A DNA stretch of 64,000 bases from Pseudolactococcus insecticola (GCF_011170065.1 NZ_BLLH01000002.1:278247-342246), one strand, 5' to 3'; counted from the first letter of the stretch, positions 35,610-46,972 are shown. Notes: generated from the sequence alone by a model not told the origin. Program-made: numbers and translations.

Positions 35610-35617
35610 ATTATACC
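35610..35617 (-). promoter_or_regulatory. rnc: Extended -10 of rnc-smc, predicted leaderless
   Basis: Minus-strand TTTTTTGG-TATAAT, 7 nt (GATAATA), ATG at 35602. The T-run is that of the GH43 terminator. Confidence 0.6.
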
Positions 35618-35643
35618 AAAAAACAAGGCCATACGCACCTTGT
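35618..35643 (-). terminator. Terminator of the GH43 gene
   Basis: Minus-strand ACAAGG-TGCGTATGG-CCTTGT then T-run, ending at the rnc -10. Confidence 0.75.
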
Positions 35644-35659
35644 CACTGTATTTTATCAG

Positions 35660-36748
35660 CTAGGGTATCTGGGGTTGATTGGTTGTCGTCCATGAAAATG
35701 GTAATATATAGAGCTTGCGCTTGCGCGTTGCTTTATCTTTAGGATCTCCTACCCAACCATGCAAAACCAGCTGTTGTTGCGACTTTTCACCTGCTACAAG
35801 CTCAGCACCACCTGGTCCTTTGATCTGTCCTTCAAGCCCCGCCGTTGTGAGCAATGCCGACTGATACACATAACCCGTAAGCAAGCTCGTACTCGTCGCA
35901 TATCCTGTAAAATAGTTGGTCGTGGCATAGGAATTACCAGAAAATAGCAACAAATAACGACCATCAGGCGTTTTCGTCAGAAACGGTGCCTCTATGGTCA
36001 TCGGGTGACTCACACCACTTGCCACTGGATTAGGCACCTGCGTGTTGGTCAGAAGTTTATACGCAGCACCGTCGGTTCGCATACCGTTCTGAGTTAATTT
36101 TTGAATCCAGATGCTGCTGGGCAGGTTGATTGCATTGCCATCATTTTTATAAAGCAGATAAGTGTCACCATTTTCTGAAAATGTTGCGGGGTCAATCAAG
36201 CCACCCAACGCATCATTTTCAGCCACTTTTTCATCATCTGGGATAAACGGACCATCCGGCCACTGCGATGTCGCAACGCCGATACTTCGCTTATTAGTCA
36301 CCTTATCTTTTGCCGAAAAATACAGAAAATATTTACCGTTTTTTGATAGAATATGTGGCGCCCAGATGCCCTTTTTCGCCCAGCTTGGCAATACAGGCAG
36401 CGCATCATACTTGACACGGTACTTTTTACCGTTGTCAGATGTGGCAAGCGGAATGTTCAAACCATCTGTCGACGTGGCATAGGCATAATAGTGATTGCCT
36501 ACTTTTATTGCCGAAGGATCTGCAAAATTATCCGTCGAAAAATCATAGCTGACCTCATGATCTGGTTGACTCAAGCTACTCGTTTGCTTGGCATCTTGCG
36601 CGGTGAGCTGCGACGAATAAGCACGTACCTGAGCCTGCTCACTATCATTTGATAACTGACCTGATACATAAACTAGGCCAAAAACGACACCTAGCACTAA
36701 AATCAGGCCTGTAATCGTAAACATAGCAGATTTCTGTCGTTTTTTCAA
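35660..36748 (-). CDS. Membrane-anchored glycoside hydrolase family 43 protein
   Basis: This 362-residue protein has an N-terminal anchor (helix at about 9-30, preceded by KKRQK), a short linker, then a five-bladed propeller-type GH43 domain. Visible catalytic markers are FADPSAI (first Asp, about 77), LIDPATF (second Asp), and TIEAPFL (catalytic Glu). It should act outside the cell on arabinan or xylan-type substrates, or on arabinose in other glycans. No anchor-cleaving or sorting motif is seen. The ATG at 36748 has GGAT upstream. It is placed between DUF1622 and rnc with its own terminator; no transporter or arabinose gene is adjacent. Confidence 0.8.
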   Translation of the reverse strand: MKKRQKSAMFTITGLILVLGVVFGLVYVSGQLSNDSEQAQVRAYSSQLTAQDAKQTSSLSQPDHEVSYDFSTDNFADPSAIKVGNHYYAYATSTDGLNIPLATSDNGKKYRVKYDALPVLPSWAKKGIWAPHILSKNGKYFLYFSAKDKVTNKRSIGVATSQWPDGPFIPDDEKVAENDALGGLIDPATFSENGDTYLLYKNDGNAINLPSSIWIQKLTQNGMRTDGAAYKLLTNTQVPNPVASGVSHPMTIEAPFLTKTPDGRYLLLFSGNSYATTNYFTGYATSTSLLTGYVYQSALLTTAGLEGQIKGPGGAELVAGEKSQQQLVLHGWVGDPKDKATRKRKLYILPFSWTTTNQPQIP

Positions 36749-36778
36749 AGCATATCCTTTCTAACGCGTCTTTTTATC

Positions 36779-36801
36779 AAAAACAAGGACTTTCGTCCTT
36801 G
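36779..36801 (-). terminator. Terminator of the DUF1622 gene
   Basis: Minus-strand CAAGGAC-GAAA-GTCCTTG with a GNRA-like loop, then T5. Confidence 0.85.
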
Positions 36802-36802
36802 A

Positions 36803-37138
36803 TTATCTCTTATTTTCCTGATCAATCTCCTGACCTAAAAAGTAGGAGATGACTGTTCTGATCACAACGAGTGCTGCAAGCTTGCCGATGTCTGAAAATG
36901 TTGGTCTGACGATACTTTCAATAATGTCAGCTGCAATCAAAATCTCAAGAGACAGTAACACATAAGCACCCAATTCATTTTTGATCAGACGCAGGTTGAT
37001 CGCATCTTCCGTGTCGGCCAATTCATTTTTGACAAACTTATAAACAGCCTTTACAATCCCGCAAATTAGGATGATCACAGCAACAAGGCTTGTTACAGCA
37101 ATCAAAAATTCCAAAATATCAGCAATAACGATTGGCAT
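36803..37138 (-). CDS. DUF1622 membrane protein
   Basis: This 111-residue protein has three hydrophobic helices (about 7-30, 55-75, 85-105). The family pattern LRLIKNELGAYVLLSLEILIAADIIES and the later VIRTVISYFLGQEI is what I recall of DUF1622. It probably sits in the cytoplasmic membrane; the function is unknown. The ATG follows metG by about 20 nt with GGAG upstream, so it is likely co-transcribed with metG and then terminated at 36779-36801. Confidence 0.82.
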   Translation of the reverse strand: MPIVIADILEFLIAVTSLVAVIILICGIVKAVYKFVKNELADTEDAINLRLIKNELGAYVLLSLEILIAADIIESIVRPTFSDIGKLAALVVIRTVISYFLGQEIDQENKR

Positions 37139-37160
37139 GATTTACTCCTAGATGACCGGA

Positions 37161-39209
<2,049 letters not shown>

Positions 39210-39221
39210 CTAATCCCTTTT

Positions 39222-39245
39222 ATTATACCATATTTTTGTTATAAT
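39222..39245. promoter_or_regulatory. Overlapping divergent promoters of metG and exoA
   Basis: Minus-strand TGG-TATAAT (39222-39227) for metG and plus-strand TGT-TATAAT (39240-39245) for exoA face away from each other with 12 bp between. Each polymerase footprint covers the other. exoA is predicted leaderless: 7 nt from its -10 to the ATG. Confidence 0.6.
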
Positions 39246-39252
39246 TAAGACT

Positions 39253-40086
39253 ATGAATATGAAATTTATCTCTTGGAACATTGATTCCCTAAACGCTGCG
39301 CTCACAAGCGACTCTCCTCGCGCCCAGCTCTCACAGGCCGTGCTCACGACACTCGCCGCACAAAACGCGGACATCATCGCCCTGCAAGAAACCAAGCTCT
39401 CATCCAAAGGCCCAACAAAAAAGCATCTTGAGATCCTAGCCGAGCGCTTTCCTGACTACGAGATTGCCGTTCGCTCATCAGTTGAACCCGCACGAAAAGG
39501 CTATGCTGGTACCATGTTTCTCTATAAAAATAACTTGACGCCACTTGTCAGTTTTCCAGAGATTGATGCCCCGTCGACAATGGACTGTGAAGGCCGCATC
39601 ATTACCCTTGAGTTTGACGATTTTTATCTGACCCAAGTCTATACACCAAATGCTGGTGATGGCCTAAAACGCCTTGCAGAACGCCAAATCTGGGACGAAA
39701 AATACCGTGATTATCTCATGCAACTTGACAAAATAAAACCCGTCATCGCACAAGGCGACTACAATGTTGCTCACCAAGAAATCGACCTCGCAAATCCCAA
39801 CAATAACCGCAACTCACCAGGCTTTACAGACGAAGAACGTGCTGGATTTACGCAGCTACTTGCGGCAGGATTCACAGATACTTTCCGCCATGTTCATGGG
39901 CAAGTGCCAAGCGTTTATTCCTGGTGGGCTCAGCGTTCAAAAACCAGCAAAATCAATAATTCTGGCTGGCGCATTGACTACTTTTTGACATCAGAACGCA
40001 TCGCAAACAAGGTCACAAGATCAGAGATGATCGACTCAGGCGCCAGACAAGATCACACGCCACTCTTGCTTGAAATCAAACTTTGA
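39253..40086 (+). CDS. Exodeoxyribonuclease III / AP endonuclease
   Basis: This 277-residue enzyme cuts DNA 5' of abasic sites and removes damaged 3' ends. Family motifs are ISWNIDSLNA, LQETKLS (catalytic Glu), GDYNVAHQEID (Asp/Asn), WRIDYFLTS and QDHTPLLLEI (His). It starts at the ATG at 39253, with a second in-frame ATG 6 nt later; no ribosome site is present, and a TATAAT ends 7 nt upstream, so a leaderless mRNA is predicted. Single-gene unit with its own terminator. Confidence 0.93.
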   Translation: MNMKFISWNIDSLNAALTSDSPRAQLSQAVLTTLAAQNADIIALQETKLSSKGPTKKHLEILAERFPDYEIAVRSSVEPARKGYAGTMFLYKNNLTPLVSFPEIDAPSTMDCEGRIITLEFDDFYLTQVYTPNAGDGLKRLAERQIWDEKYRDYLMQLDKIKPVIAQGDYNVAHQEIDLANPNNNRNSPGFTDEERAGFTQLLAAGFTDTFRHVHGQVPSVYSWWAQRSKTSKINNSGWRIDYFLTSERIANKVTRSEMIDSGARQDHTPLLLEIKL

Positions 40087-40093
40087 TAATAAG

Positions 40094-40123
40094 AAAAAAT
40101 CCTGAGAAATCTCAGGATTTTTT
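40094..40123. terminator. Bidirectional terminator after exoA
   Basis: Perfect stem AAAATCCTGAGA/TCTCAGGATTTT with runs on both sides, serving exoA and the converging ArsC/Spx-like gene. Confidence 0.92.
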
Positions 40124-40139
40124 GACACGATTTGATGTA

Positions 40140-40502
40140 TTATTTTAAATCCAACTCCCCATATGTCGTTCGGTAGCCTACTTGCACAACTTTTCCAGAT
40201 GTGTCAAGTAATATCGGGCGTTTGATCAGCATACCATCGCTTGCAAGTAAAGCTGCCGCTTCATCGAGCGACATCCCATCAACCTTGTCTTTGAGTCCGA
40301 GGCTGCGATAGCTCATGCCTGATGTATTGAAAAACTTCTTTTTGTCGAGTCCAGACGATAGGATCCAGCTTTTGATCAGATCAGCCGTTGGTGGCGCCGT
40401 TTTTAGATCAATCTCATCTACCGAAATACCTAGCGTATCAAGCTCTCTATGAGCTTTACGGCAGGTTGAACACTTTGGATACCAGTAAAATGTCTGTGTC
40501 AT
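40140..40502 (-). CDS. ArsC/Spx-family thioredoxin-fold protein
   Basis: This 120-residue protein has the N-terminal CxxC in WYPKCSTCRKA (Cys11, Cys14) and a conserved FFNTSGMSYRSLGLKDK block, typical of the ArsC/Spx/MgsR group. Its role may be arsenate reduction or redox regulation of transcription; the sequence does not decide. Its ATG overlaps the stop codon of serA (ATGA-type, 4 nt), so it is expressed as the last gene of serC-serA or of serA alone. The C-terminal end carries no obvious RNA-polymerase-binding motif. Confidence 0.8.
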   Translation of the reverse strand: MTQTFYWYPKCSTCRKAHRELDTLGISVDEIDLKTAPPTADLIKSWILSSGLDKKKFFNTSGMSYRSLGLKDKVDGMSLDEAAALLASDGMLIKRPILLDTSGKVVQVGYRTTYGELDLK

Positions 40503-41674
40503 TTCTTGATAATCCGAACTTTAACAATGTTGTCTGATGCTTCAAACTCATCAGCAAGTGCTTGCACCTTTGCTGCATCTGCCTCGTCCAAATCAAGGAG
40601 TGTATAAGCAAAATCACCTTTTGAACGGTTGATGATGTTTGAAATATTGATGCCATTATCAGACACGCGAGTCGAGATGCGCGCTACGATATTGGGTACG
40701 TTTTTATTGATCAACGTAATCCGGAACGGTGCTGACAAGGCCTGTTTGACATTTGGAAAATTGACCGAGTTTACGATTTCGCCTGTTTCCATGAAACGAC
40801 GAATGGTCTGACCCGCCATGATAGCACAGTTCAGCTCAGCTTCAGCCGTTGAACCACCAACGTGCGGAAAGACTGTGATCTTGTCTTTATTCAGCAAGTC
40901 TTCCGTCCCAAAGTCCGTGATATAGCGTTTGACAACACCTGTCTCAATCGCATCAAACAAGGCAGCATTATCCACAAGCTCGCCACGTGCAAAGTTAATG
41001 ATCGTCACGTCTTTTCCCATGAGATCGAACGCCGCACGGTCAAAGGTGTTTTTCGTCTCATCAGTCAACGGCACATGGATCGTGATATAGTCACAGTTGG
41101 TGAAAATTTCTTTGATATCATTGACACGACGGACGTGGCTTGAGATATTCCAAGCGGTCTCAATCGACACGTATGGATCATAGCCATAGACTTTCATACC
41201 CAGGCGATAAGCGTCATTTGCAATTCGTGCACCAATGGCACCAAGGCCGATGACACCAAAGGTTTTACCCAAAATCTCGCTACCTGCAAACTGTTTTTTG
41301 CCGGCTTCGACTTGTTTTGGTACATCATCACCAGTCAGCGTGTTGGTCCATTTGTTGGCTGCGATGTAATCACGCGCACTCAATAGCGTTGACGCAATGA
41401 CGGCTTCCTTCACCGCATTGGCATTCGCACCAGGCGTGTTAAAGACGACGACACCTTGCGCTGTTGCCGCATCGATCGGGATATTATTTGTCCCAGCACC
41501 TGCACGGGCGATAGCTTTGAGATTACTCGGCAGCTCCGTTTCGTGGAGATTTTCTGAGCGAATGATGTAGGCGTCTGGATTTTCCTTCAGCTCACCATCG
41601 ATTTGAAACCCATTTCCCAGCTCACGCAGGCCGATTTTATTGATATTATTGTATGTTTTTACTGTATAAACCAT
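40499..41674 (-). CDS. serA: D-3-phosphoglycerate dehydrogenase
   Basis: First enzyme of serine synthesis: oxidises 3-phosphoglycerate with NAD. 391 aa. N-terminal substrate half, a Rossmann domain with GVIGLGAIGARIA, DYITIHVPLTDET (substrate), a NFARGELVD block, FPHVGGST, and a C-terminal ACT domain at about 320-391 (FRITLINKNVPNIVARIS), where serine feedback may act. It is 81 nt downstream of serC and its stop overlaps the ArsC/Spx-like start. Weak GGTAA ribosome site before the ATG. Confidence 0.95.
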   Translation of the reverse strand: MVYTVKTYNNINKIGLRELGNGFQIDGELKENPDAYIIRSENLHETELPSNLKAIARAGAGTNNIPIDAATAQGVVVFNTPGANANAVKEAVIASTLLSARDYIAANKWTNTLTGDDVPKQVEAGKKQFAGSEILGKTFGVIGLGAIGARIANDAYRLGMKVYGYDPYVSIETAWNISSHVRRVNDIKEIFTNCDYITIHVPLTDETKNTFDRAAFDLMGKDVTIINFARGELVDNAALFDAIETGVVKRYITDFGTEDLLNKDKITVFPHVGGSTAEAELNCAIMAGQTIRRFMETGEIVNSVNFPNVKQALSAPFRITLINKNVPNIVARISTRVSDNGINISNIINRSKGDFAYTLLDLDEADAAKVQALADEFEASDNIVKVRIIKK

Positions 41675-41755
41675 AGATTACCTTTTTCTATTTGAAAATG
41701 ATGACAAGCACCAAAAACGATTTGCTAGAGCATTCTGATCAGATGATGTGATCAG

Positions 41756-42853
41756 TTAGGCTTTATTTCTAGCTTCAAAATCAGCCATAAAGGCGATCAA
41801 TTCTTGCACGCCTTCAAGCGGGAAAGCGTTGTAAATGCTGGCACGCATACCACCAACTGAACGGTGTCCTTTGATATTTTTAAAGTCATGTTCTAACGCT
41901 TCTTTATTGAATAATTTGTCCAGGTCATCAGAAGGCGTCACAAACGGTACATTTGAAATACTACGGTCAGCCGTGACAGAAACAGGATTTGAATAAAACT
42001 CAGAATTGTCGATAAAGTTGTAAAGCAAGTTTGCTTTTTCAACATTTTTTGCTTCCATGGCGTCAACACCACCAAGGCTTGCCACATAGTCAAATACAAG
42101 ACGTGCGATATAAATACCGTAAGTTGGCGGTGTGTTATAAAGCGAGCCATTGTCAGCTTGGATGTTATAGTCAAGCATGCTTGATAAAACTGGGTCATTA
42201 CCTTCAAGCAAATCCTCGCGGATAATAGCAATCGTCACACCAGCAGGACCAATATTTTTTTGTGCCCCAGCATAAATCATGCCAAAATCAGCAACATTAT
42301 AACGCACAGCAAGGATGTTTGAGCTCATATCAGCGATAATCGGCACACCATTTGTATCTGGCAAGTCGTAAATCGTCGTGCCTTCAATCGTGTTATTGGT
42401 CGTCAAATGTACATAAGACGCATCTTTATCGATCGTTGCTGGGTCAAATGTTGGAATATGGTTAAATGTCGTGTCTTCTGATGATGCCAAAAGAATGGGT
42501 TCAAAATCAATCGTTTTTGAGAGTTTAACAGCCTCAGTATAGGCTTTTTTGCCCCATGACCCACCGACTAAATAATAAGCTTTTTTGCCTTTTGCAAGAT
42601 TAAGCGGAATCATCGAAAATTGTAATGATGCGCCGCCTTGTAAAAAGAGCACTTTATAGTTATCAGGAATCGCCATGAGCTCACGCAAACGCAGCTCAGC
42701 AGCCTTGATAATCTCATCAAACTCGGACGAGCGATGGGACAGCTCCATCACACTCATGCCGCTATCGCGGTAGTTAAGCATTTCTTTTTGTGCTTGTTCA
42801 AGCACAGCCTTAGGCAAGACGGCTGGTCCTGCTGAAAAATTGTAAACTGTCAT
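41756..42853 (-). CDS. serC: Phosphoserine aminotransferase
   Basis: PLP enzyme of serine synthesis, class V. 365 aa from the ATG at 42853, which has GGAGG 9 nt upstream and gives the standard N-terminus [10 protein letters not shown]; the longer frame from 42895 adds 14 residues and is rejected. The motif [14 protein letters not shown] holds the PLP lysine. The C-terminal block [16 protein letters not shown] is typical of the family. Reaction: 3-phosphohydroxypyruvate plus glutamate to phosphoserine. It heads the serC-serA unit; an inverted repeat lies at its predicted transcription start. Confidence 0.96.
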   Translation of the reverse strand: MTVYNFSAGPAVLPKAVLEQAQKEMLNYRDSGMSVMELSHRSSEFDEIIKAAELRLRELMAIPDNYKVLFLQGGASLQFSMIPLNLAKGKKAYYLVGGSWGKKAYTEAVKLSKTIDFEPILLASSEDTTFNHIPTFDPATIDKDASYVHLTTNNTIEGTTIYDLPDTNGVPIIADMSSNILAVRYNVADFGMIYAGAQKNIGPAGVTIAIIREDLLEGNDPVLSSMLDYNIQADNGSLYNTPPTYGIYIARLVFDYVASLGGVDAMEAKNVEKANLLYNFIDNSEFYSNPVSVTADRSISNVPFVTPSDDLDKLFNKEALEHDFKNIKGHRSVGGMRASIYNAFPLEGVQELIAFMADFEARNKA

Positions 42854-42895
42854 TTGGTAAAACCTCCGAGTTTTATAGTGCGTCATTATTGACAT

Positions 42896-42934
42896 AATAT
42901 TTAGAATTGACTAAATATTGATACTATTATATCA
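42896..42934 (-). promoter_or_regulatory. serC: serC promoter with inverted repeat at the start site
   Basis: The minus strand has TGA-TATAAT with the hexamer at 42926-42931. Six to seven bases later starts a perfect 9-bp inverted repeat AATATTTAG-6nt-CTAAATATT (42896-42919), placed from +1 to about +24. It could be an operator for a repressor, or a hairpin in the leader. Confidence 0.6.
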
Positions 42935-42954
42935 TATTGTGAATTGATATACAC

Positions 42955-42982
42955 AAAAAAACCATCAATTTTGATGATTTTT
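42955..42982 (-). terminator. Terminator of the amino-acid binding protein gene
   Basis: Minus-strand ATCATCAAAATTGATGGT followed by T7. Confidence 0.85.
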
Positions 42983-42988
42983 TTCAAT

Positions 42989-43813
42989 TTATTTTGCTTT
43001 TTGTGACAATTCAAAGTTTGTTTTGACAAATTGGTCAATCTTGCCTTCGTTCTTGAGTTGCGTGATGACTTTGTCAATCTCAGTTTTAAGTTTGCCCGCG
43101 TTTTTTGGCATCGCAATGGCATAGCTGTCAGATTTTGATGAGTCAAATTTAATGGCGTCCACAATCGCAAGGTCACTATTTGATGCCACATAGGCTTTCG
43201 CAATTGGCTCTTCAAAAACAACGCCATTAACTGTGCCATTTTTGAGTTCGTTAATCATCTGACCATTTTTCGTCAGACTTACAAGTTCTGCACTTTTGAT
43301 TTGATCTGTCACTACTGTTTCTTGGACAGTCCCTTTTTGAGCTGCAACTTTTTTGCCCTTGAAGGCTGTCAGCTTATCAAGTTTCGTCAGATCACTTTTT
43401 TTGACGATCATGACATTATTTGCCGTATAATAGGGTGTTGAAAAATCATAGGCTTTTTTACGTTCAGGTGTTGCTGAAATCCCTGAAATCGCAATGTCAG
43501 CCTTACCAGATTCGACAGAAGCAAGGACGTTGTTAAAGTCCATAGACTGGAACTTAACCTTGACGCCAAGCGCCTTTCCGATTGCATTTGCCATGTCGAC
43601 GTCTGAGCCTACAATCGTGTTTTTACCGTCTTTGATCATTTGAAACTCAAATGGTGCAAACTCAGGATTCATGGCAACGGTCAAGGTACCTTTGTCTTTG
43701 ATTTTATCCAAATACTTGTCAGGACTCGCTTTTTTATCTGAGCCACACGCTGTCAATGCCACAACTGCTGCCGCAGCAACCATTCCTAAAAGAACTTTTT
43801 TCAATTTCATCAC
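42989..43813 (-). CDS. Amino-acid ABC transporter substrate-binding lipoprotein (orphan)
   Basis: This 274-residue protein has a lipoprotein signal (KLKKVLLGMVAAAAVVALTAC, lipobox LTAC), so it is anchored outside the membrane. The SBP_bac_3 domain follows: MNPEFAPFEF, SDVDMANAIGKALG, ADIAISGISATPERKK, FSTPYYTANN. Members bind polar or basic amino acids. No permease or ATPase gene is next to it, so it must serve a transporter elsewhere or share one. It has a strong single promoter and its own terminator. Confidence 0.9.
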   Translation of the reverse strand: MMKLKKVLLGMVAAAAVVALTACGSDKKASPDKYLDKIKDKGTLTVAMNPEFAPFEFQMIKDGKNTIVGSDVDMANAIGKALGVKVKFQSMDFNNVLASVESGKADIAISGISATPERKKAYDFSTPYYTANNVMIVKKSDLTKLDKLTAFKGKKVAAQKGTVQETVVTDQIKSAELVSLTKNGQMINELKNGTVNGVVFEEPIAKAYVASNSDLAIVDAIKFDSSKSDSYAIAMPKNAGKLKTEIDKVITQLKNEGKIDQFVKTNFELSQKAK

Positions 43814-43849
43814 ACACTCTTTTCTGTATATTTATTAGTTTATAGCATA

Positions 43850-43877
43850 ATTATACACGATTTCCAGATGTTGTCAA
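43850..43877 (-). promoter_or_regulatory. Strong promoter of the orphan binding protein
   Basis: Minus-strand TTGACA (43872-43877), 16-nt spacer, TATAAT (43850-43855): both boxes are exact consensus. Confidence 0.85.
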
Positions 43878-43918
43878 GCGTTTTTGCATAAAATTTGCAA
43901 AAATATCCAAACACAATT

Positions 43919-45907
43919 TTAATCAATCGCCTTAATCTCTAAAATCGTATCACGAATCTGCGCCGCAAGCTCGTAATCTAGATTGCCAGCTGCTTCATTC
44001 ATCTGCTCAGTCAAGGTCTTGACGGCAGCTTTTCTTTCCTTGCGCGACATCGTTTCATAGTCCACTTCGACTTCTTGACCATCATCTGTTTTCTTGGTGA
44101 TACCGATTTTATCACGGATTTCCTTGATGATCGTTGTTGGTGTGATACCATGTTCAGTATTATAGGCAATCTGCGTTTCACGGCGGCGGGCCGTCTCATC
44201 AATCGCCTTTTGCATAGATTCTGTCATCTTGTCCGCATACATGATTACACGGCCGTCAGAGTTCCTTGCCGCACGGCCAATCGTCTGGATCAGCCCACGT
44301 TCATTGCGCAAAAAGCCTTCCTTATCGGCGTCTAATATGGCAACCAGCGAGACTTCTGGAATATCAATGCCTTCACGCAGGAGATTGATACCGATCAGAA
44401 CATCAAACACACCCAGCCGCAAATCCCGCAAAATCTCGGTTCGCTCAAGCGTTTTGATGTCCGAGTGCATGTATTTGACCTTGACGCCCATTTCTTTGAG
44501 ATAGTCCGTCAGATCTTCCGCCATTTTTTTGGTCAATGTCGTGACAAACGTCCGTTCATTGCGCTCGGCACGCAAGTTGATCTCACCTAAAAGGTCATCA
44601 ATCTGCCCCATAATTGGCCGCACTTCAACGATTGGATCAAGTAAGCCTGTCGGGCGAATAATCTGCTCAACAATCGTATCAGTCTGCTCCATTTCATAGT
44701 CACCAGGCGTCGCAGACACGTAGACAATCTGATGCACGTGACTTTCAAACTCCTCACGGCGTAAGGGACGGTTATCAAGCGCACTCGGCAAACGAAAACC
44801 ATAGTTGACAAGCATTTCCTTGCGCGAGCGGTCACCATTATACATGCCCTTGATTTGCCCCATGGTCATATGACTCTCGTCAATCATGATCAAAAAGTCA
44901 TCCGGGAAAAAATCAAGCAAGGTATACGGCGGCTCACCCTCACTGCGTCCGTCCATATGGCGCGAATAGTTCTCAACGCCATTGGTATAGCCCATCTCAC
45001 GCAACATCTCGATATCATAGTTGGTCCGTTGCTCCAAACGCTGCGCTTCCAAAAGCTTCCCTTCTTCGTTGAAATGTTTGAGCTGACTTTCAAGCTCCGT
45101 TTCAATTTTTGAAATCGACTCTTCCATGTGGTCATCATTTGTCACAAAGTGGGTCGCAGGAAAGATCGCCAAATGTTCAACTTCGCCGATGACATGACCT
45201 GTGAGTGCCTCTATTTCACGGATGCGCTCGATCTCATCGCCGAAAAATTCTACCCGAAAGGCATTCTCATCACGTGACGCTGGAAAGACTTCAACAACAT
45301 CCCCACGCACTCGAAATTTCCCACGTTGAAAATCAATGTCATTGCGCTCAAACTGAATATCAACTAGGTTATTTAAAAGCTGATCCCGTGAGATTTCCAT
45401 ACCAGGCCGCAAGCTCACCACGCTATCAGAATACTCTTTTGGATTACCCAAACCGTAGATACAGCTGACGGAAGCAACGACAATCACGTCATTTCGCTCT
45501 AAAAGCGAGCTCGTTGCACTGTGGCGCAGTTTATCGATCTCATCATTGACAGATGAGTCTTTTTCGATATACGTATCACTTGACGGCACATAGGCCTCAG
45601 GCTGATAGTAATCATAGTAGGACACGAAGTATTCTACCGCATTGTTCGGGAAAAATTCCTTAAACTCGCCGTAGAGCTGACCCGCGAGTGTCTTATTGTG
45701 TGCAATGACAAGCGTTGGTCTGTTTTCACGCGCGATGACCTGGCTCATGGTGTAGGTCTTGCCGGTCCCAGTTGCCCCCAGCAAAATCTGTGCTTTTTCA
45801 CCATTTTCTAGCCCGTCAACCAACTGCTCAATGGCCTGTGGCTGATCCCCAGAAGGCGAATATTTTGAGACTAGTTCAAATTTTCTTGATGTATCTTTTT
45901 CTATCAT
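43919..45907 (-). CDS. uvrB: Excinuclease ABC subunit B
   Basis: Damage-verifying helicase-like subunit of nucleotide excision repair. 662 aa: Walker [16 protein letters not shown], beta-hairpin region [58 protein letters not shown], and a C-terminal UVR motif ([12 protein letters not shown]). The ATG at 45907 has no ribosome site; TGC-TAAAAT ends 6 nt upstream, predicting a leaderless message. It is transcribed away from def. No LexA- or HdiR-type box was recognised. Confidence 0.97.
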   Translation of the reverse strand: MIEKDTSRKFELVSKYSPSGDQPQAIEQLVDGLENGEKAQILLGATGTGKTYTMSQVIARENRPTLVIAHNKTLAGQLYGEFKEFFPNNAVEYFVSYYDYYQPEAYVPSSDTYIEKDSSVNDEIDKLRHSATSSLLERNDVIVVASVSCIYGLGNPKEYSDSVVSLRPGMEISRDQLLNNLVDIQFERNDIDFQRGKFRVRGDVVEVFPASRDENAFRVEFFGDEIERIREIEALTGHVIGEVEHLAIFPATHFVTNDDHMEESISKIETELESQLKHFNEEGKLLEAQRLEQRTNYDIEMLREMGYTNGVENYSRHMDGRSEGEPPYTLLDFFPDDFLIMIDESHMTMGQIKGMYNGDRSRKEMLVNYGFRLPSALDNRPLRREEFESHVHQIVYVSATPGDYEMEQTDTIVEQIIRPTGLLDPIVEVRPIMGQIDDLLGEINLRAERNERTFVTTLTKKMAEDLTDYLKEMGVKVKYMHSDIKTLERTEILRDLRLGVFDVLIGINLLREGIDIPEVSLVAILDADKEGFLRNERGLIQTIGRAARNSDGRVIMYADKMTESMQKAIDETARRRETQIAYNTEHGITPTTIIKEIRDKIGITKKTDDGQEVEVDYETMSRKERKAAVKTLTEQMNEAAGNLDYELAAQIRDTILEIKAID

Positions 45908-45913
45908 AGGTTC

Positions 45914-45921
45914 ATTTTAGC
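45914..45921 (-). promoter_or_regulatory. uvrB: Extended -10 of uvrB, predicted leaderless
   Basis: Minus-strand TGC-TAAAAT, 6 nt (GAACCT), ATG at 45907. Confidence 0.6.
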
Positions 45922-45978
45922 ATATTTGGCGCCTCATTTGTGATATAATAGATTTGAATGTAATAAGAAGAGGTTATC

Positions 45979-46593
45979 ATGACAAGACAAGAAAACTTAG
46001 TTAAAGCCAGTCATTTGATCGACATGACTGACGTAATCCGTGAAGGCAATCCAACCCTTCGTGAAGTGGCATCTGACGTCACACTACCGCTATCTGACGA
46101 GGACATTATCCTAGGTGAGAAAATGCTTGATTTCTTGCGCAACTCGCAAGATCCCGTCACTGCTGAAAAAATGGGCCTCCGTGGTGGTGTTGGCCTTGCT
46201 GCACCACAGCTTGACGTCTCTAAAAAAATCATCGCCTGCCTCGTGCCAAAAGATTTGGAAAGCGAAGGCGCACCTGCAAATGATGCCTACACCCTTGCCA
46301 CTGTGATGTACAACGCTAAGATCGTCAGCCACAGCGTACAGGATGCGGCTCTTGCAGACGGGGAAGGCTGCCTATCTGTCGATCGCGAAGTCCCTGGCTA
46401 CGTCGTCCGCCACGCCCGTGTGACAATCGAGTATATCGACAAAAACAATGAGAAAAAACGCCTCAAACTAAAAGGTTATGATGCCATGGTCGTCCAACAC
46501 GAGATTGACCACACAAACGGCATTATGTTTTATGACCGTATCAATGAAACTAATCCTTTTGCCGTCAAAGATGGCATGCTGATTATTGAATAG
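45979..46593 (+). CDS. def: Peptide deformylase
   Basis: Removes the formyl group from new proteins; metal-dependent, cytoplasmic. 204 aa, type II with the insertions seen in Gram-positives. The three motifs are [15 protein letters not shown] (Cys ligand) and QHEIDHTNG (two His ligands and catalytic Glu). AAGAGG lies 7 nt before the ATG. The TGA-TATAAT promoter is about 30 nt upstream, divergent from uvrB. Confidence 0.96.
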   Translation: MTRQENLVKASHLIDMTDVIREGNPTLREVASDVTLPLSDEDIILGEKMLDFLRNSQDPVTAEKMGLRGGVGLAAPQLDVSKKIIACLVPKDLESEGAPANDAYTLATVMYNAKIVSHSVQDAALADGEGCLSVDREVPGYVVRHARVTIEYIDKNNEKKRLKLKGYDAMVVQHEIDHTNGIMFYDRINETNPFAVKDGMLIIE

Positions 46594-46609
46594 CTGATTA
46601 ACTAAACTC

Positions 46610-46642
46610 AAAAAGAATCGAGCCAATTGCTCAATTCTTTTT
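46610..46642. terminator. Bidirectional terminator after def
   Basis: AAAAGAAT-c-GAGC-caatt-GCTC-a-ATTCTTTT with T-runs on both sides. Its far arm overlaps the end of the converging small membrane-protein gene. Confidence 0.85.
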
Positions 46643-46909
46643 ATTATTCCCTAAAATACTATCGCCAATCTGACGAATGACCGTCCAGATCAGTTGCATG
46701 AAAAACTGCATGATAACAGTTCGAAAGGCCCAGACGATTGATTGCCAGAGCCATTTGCCAAAGGACTTGGCGCCAAACAAAAATGAGCCATGTTTGATCT
46801 GACCCCAAACCATTGAAATGATGGTACTGATAACCAATAAAACTGCCATACCTACAAAGATTGATAAGGACATAGGTGTGTTGCTGCTTGGTAGTGGAAA
46901 TATTCTCAT
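46631..46909 (-). CDS. Small membrane protein of unknown function
   Basis: A 92-residue product, not recognised. One clear membrane helix at about 15-35 (SIFVGMAVLLVISTIISMVW) and a second amphipathic or membrane region at about 55-85 rich in Trp and Phe, ending with charged NNKKN. An inner ATG at 46873 would give 80 aa, but neither start has a strong ribosome site. Its stop lies in the shared terminator with def. It is followed on the map by clpE and its terminator, so it is a separate unit. No function is proposed. Confidence 0.5.
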   Translation of the reverse strand: MRIFPLPSSNTPMSLSIFVGMAVLLVISTIISMVWGQIKHGSFLFGAKSFGKWLWQSIVWAFRTVIMQFFMQLIWTVIRQIGDSILGNNKKN

Positions 46910-46972
46910 GATAAAAGCTTTCTTTCTTTTTTAGTTCTCCCTATATAACATATTCCAGATTATCATTTTCAC

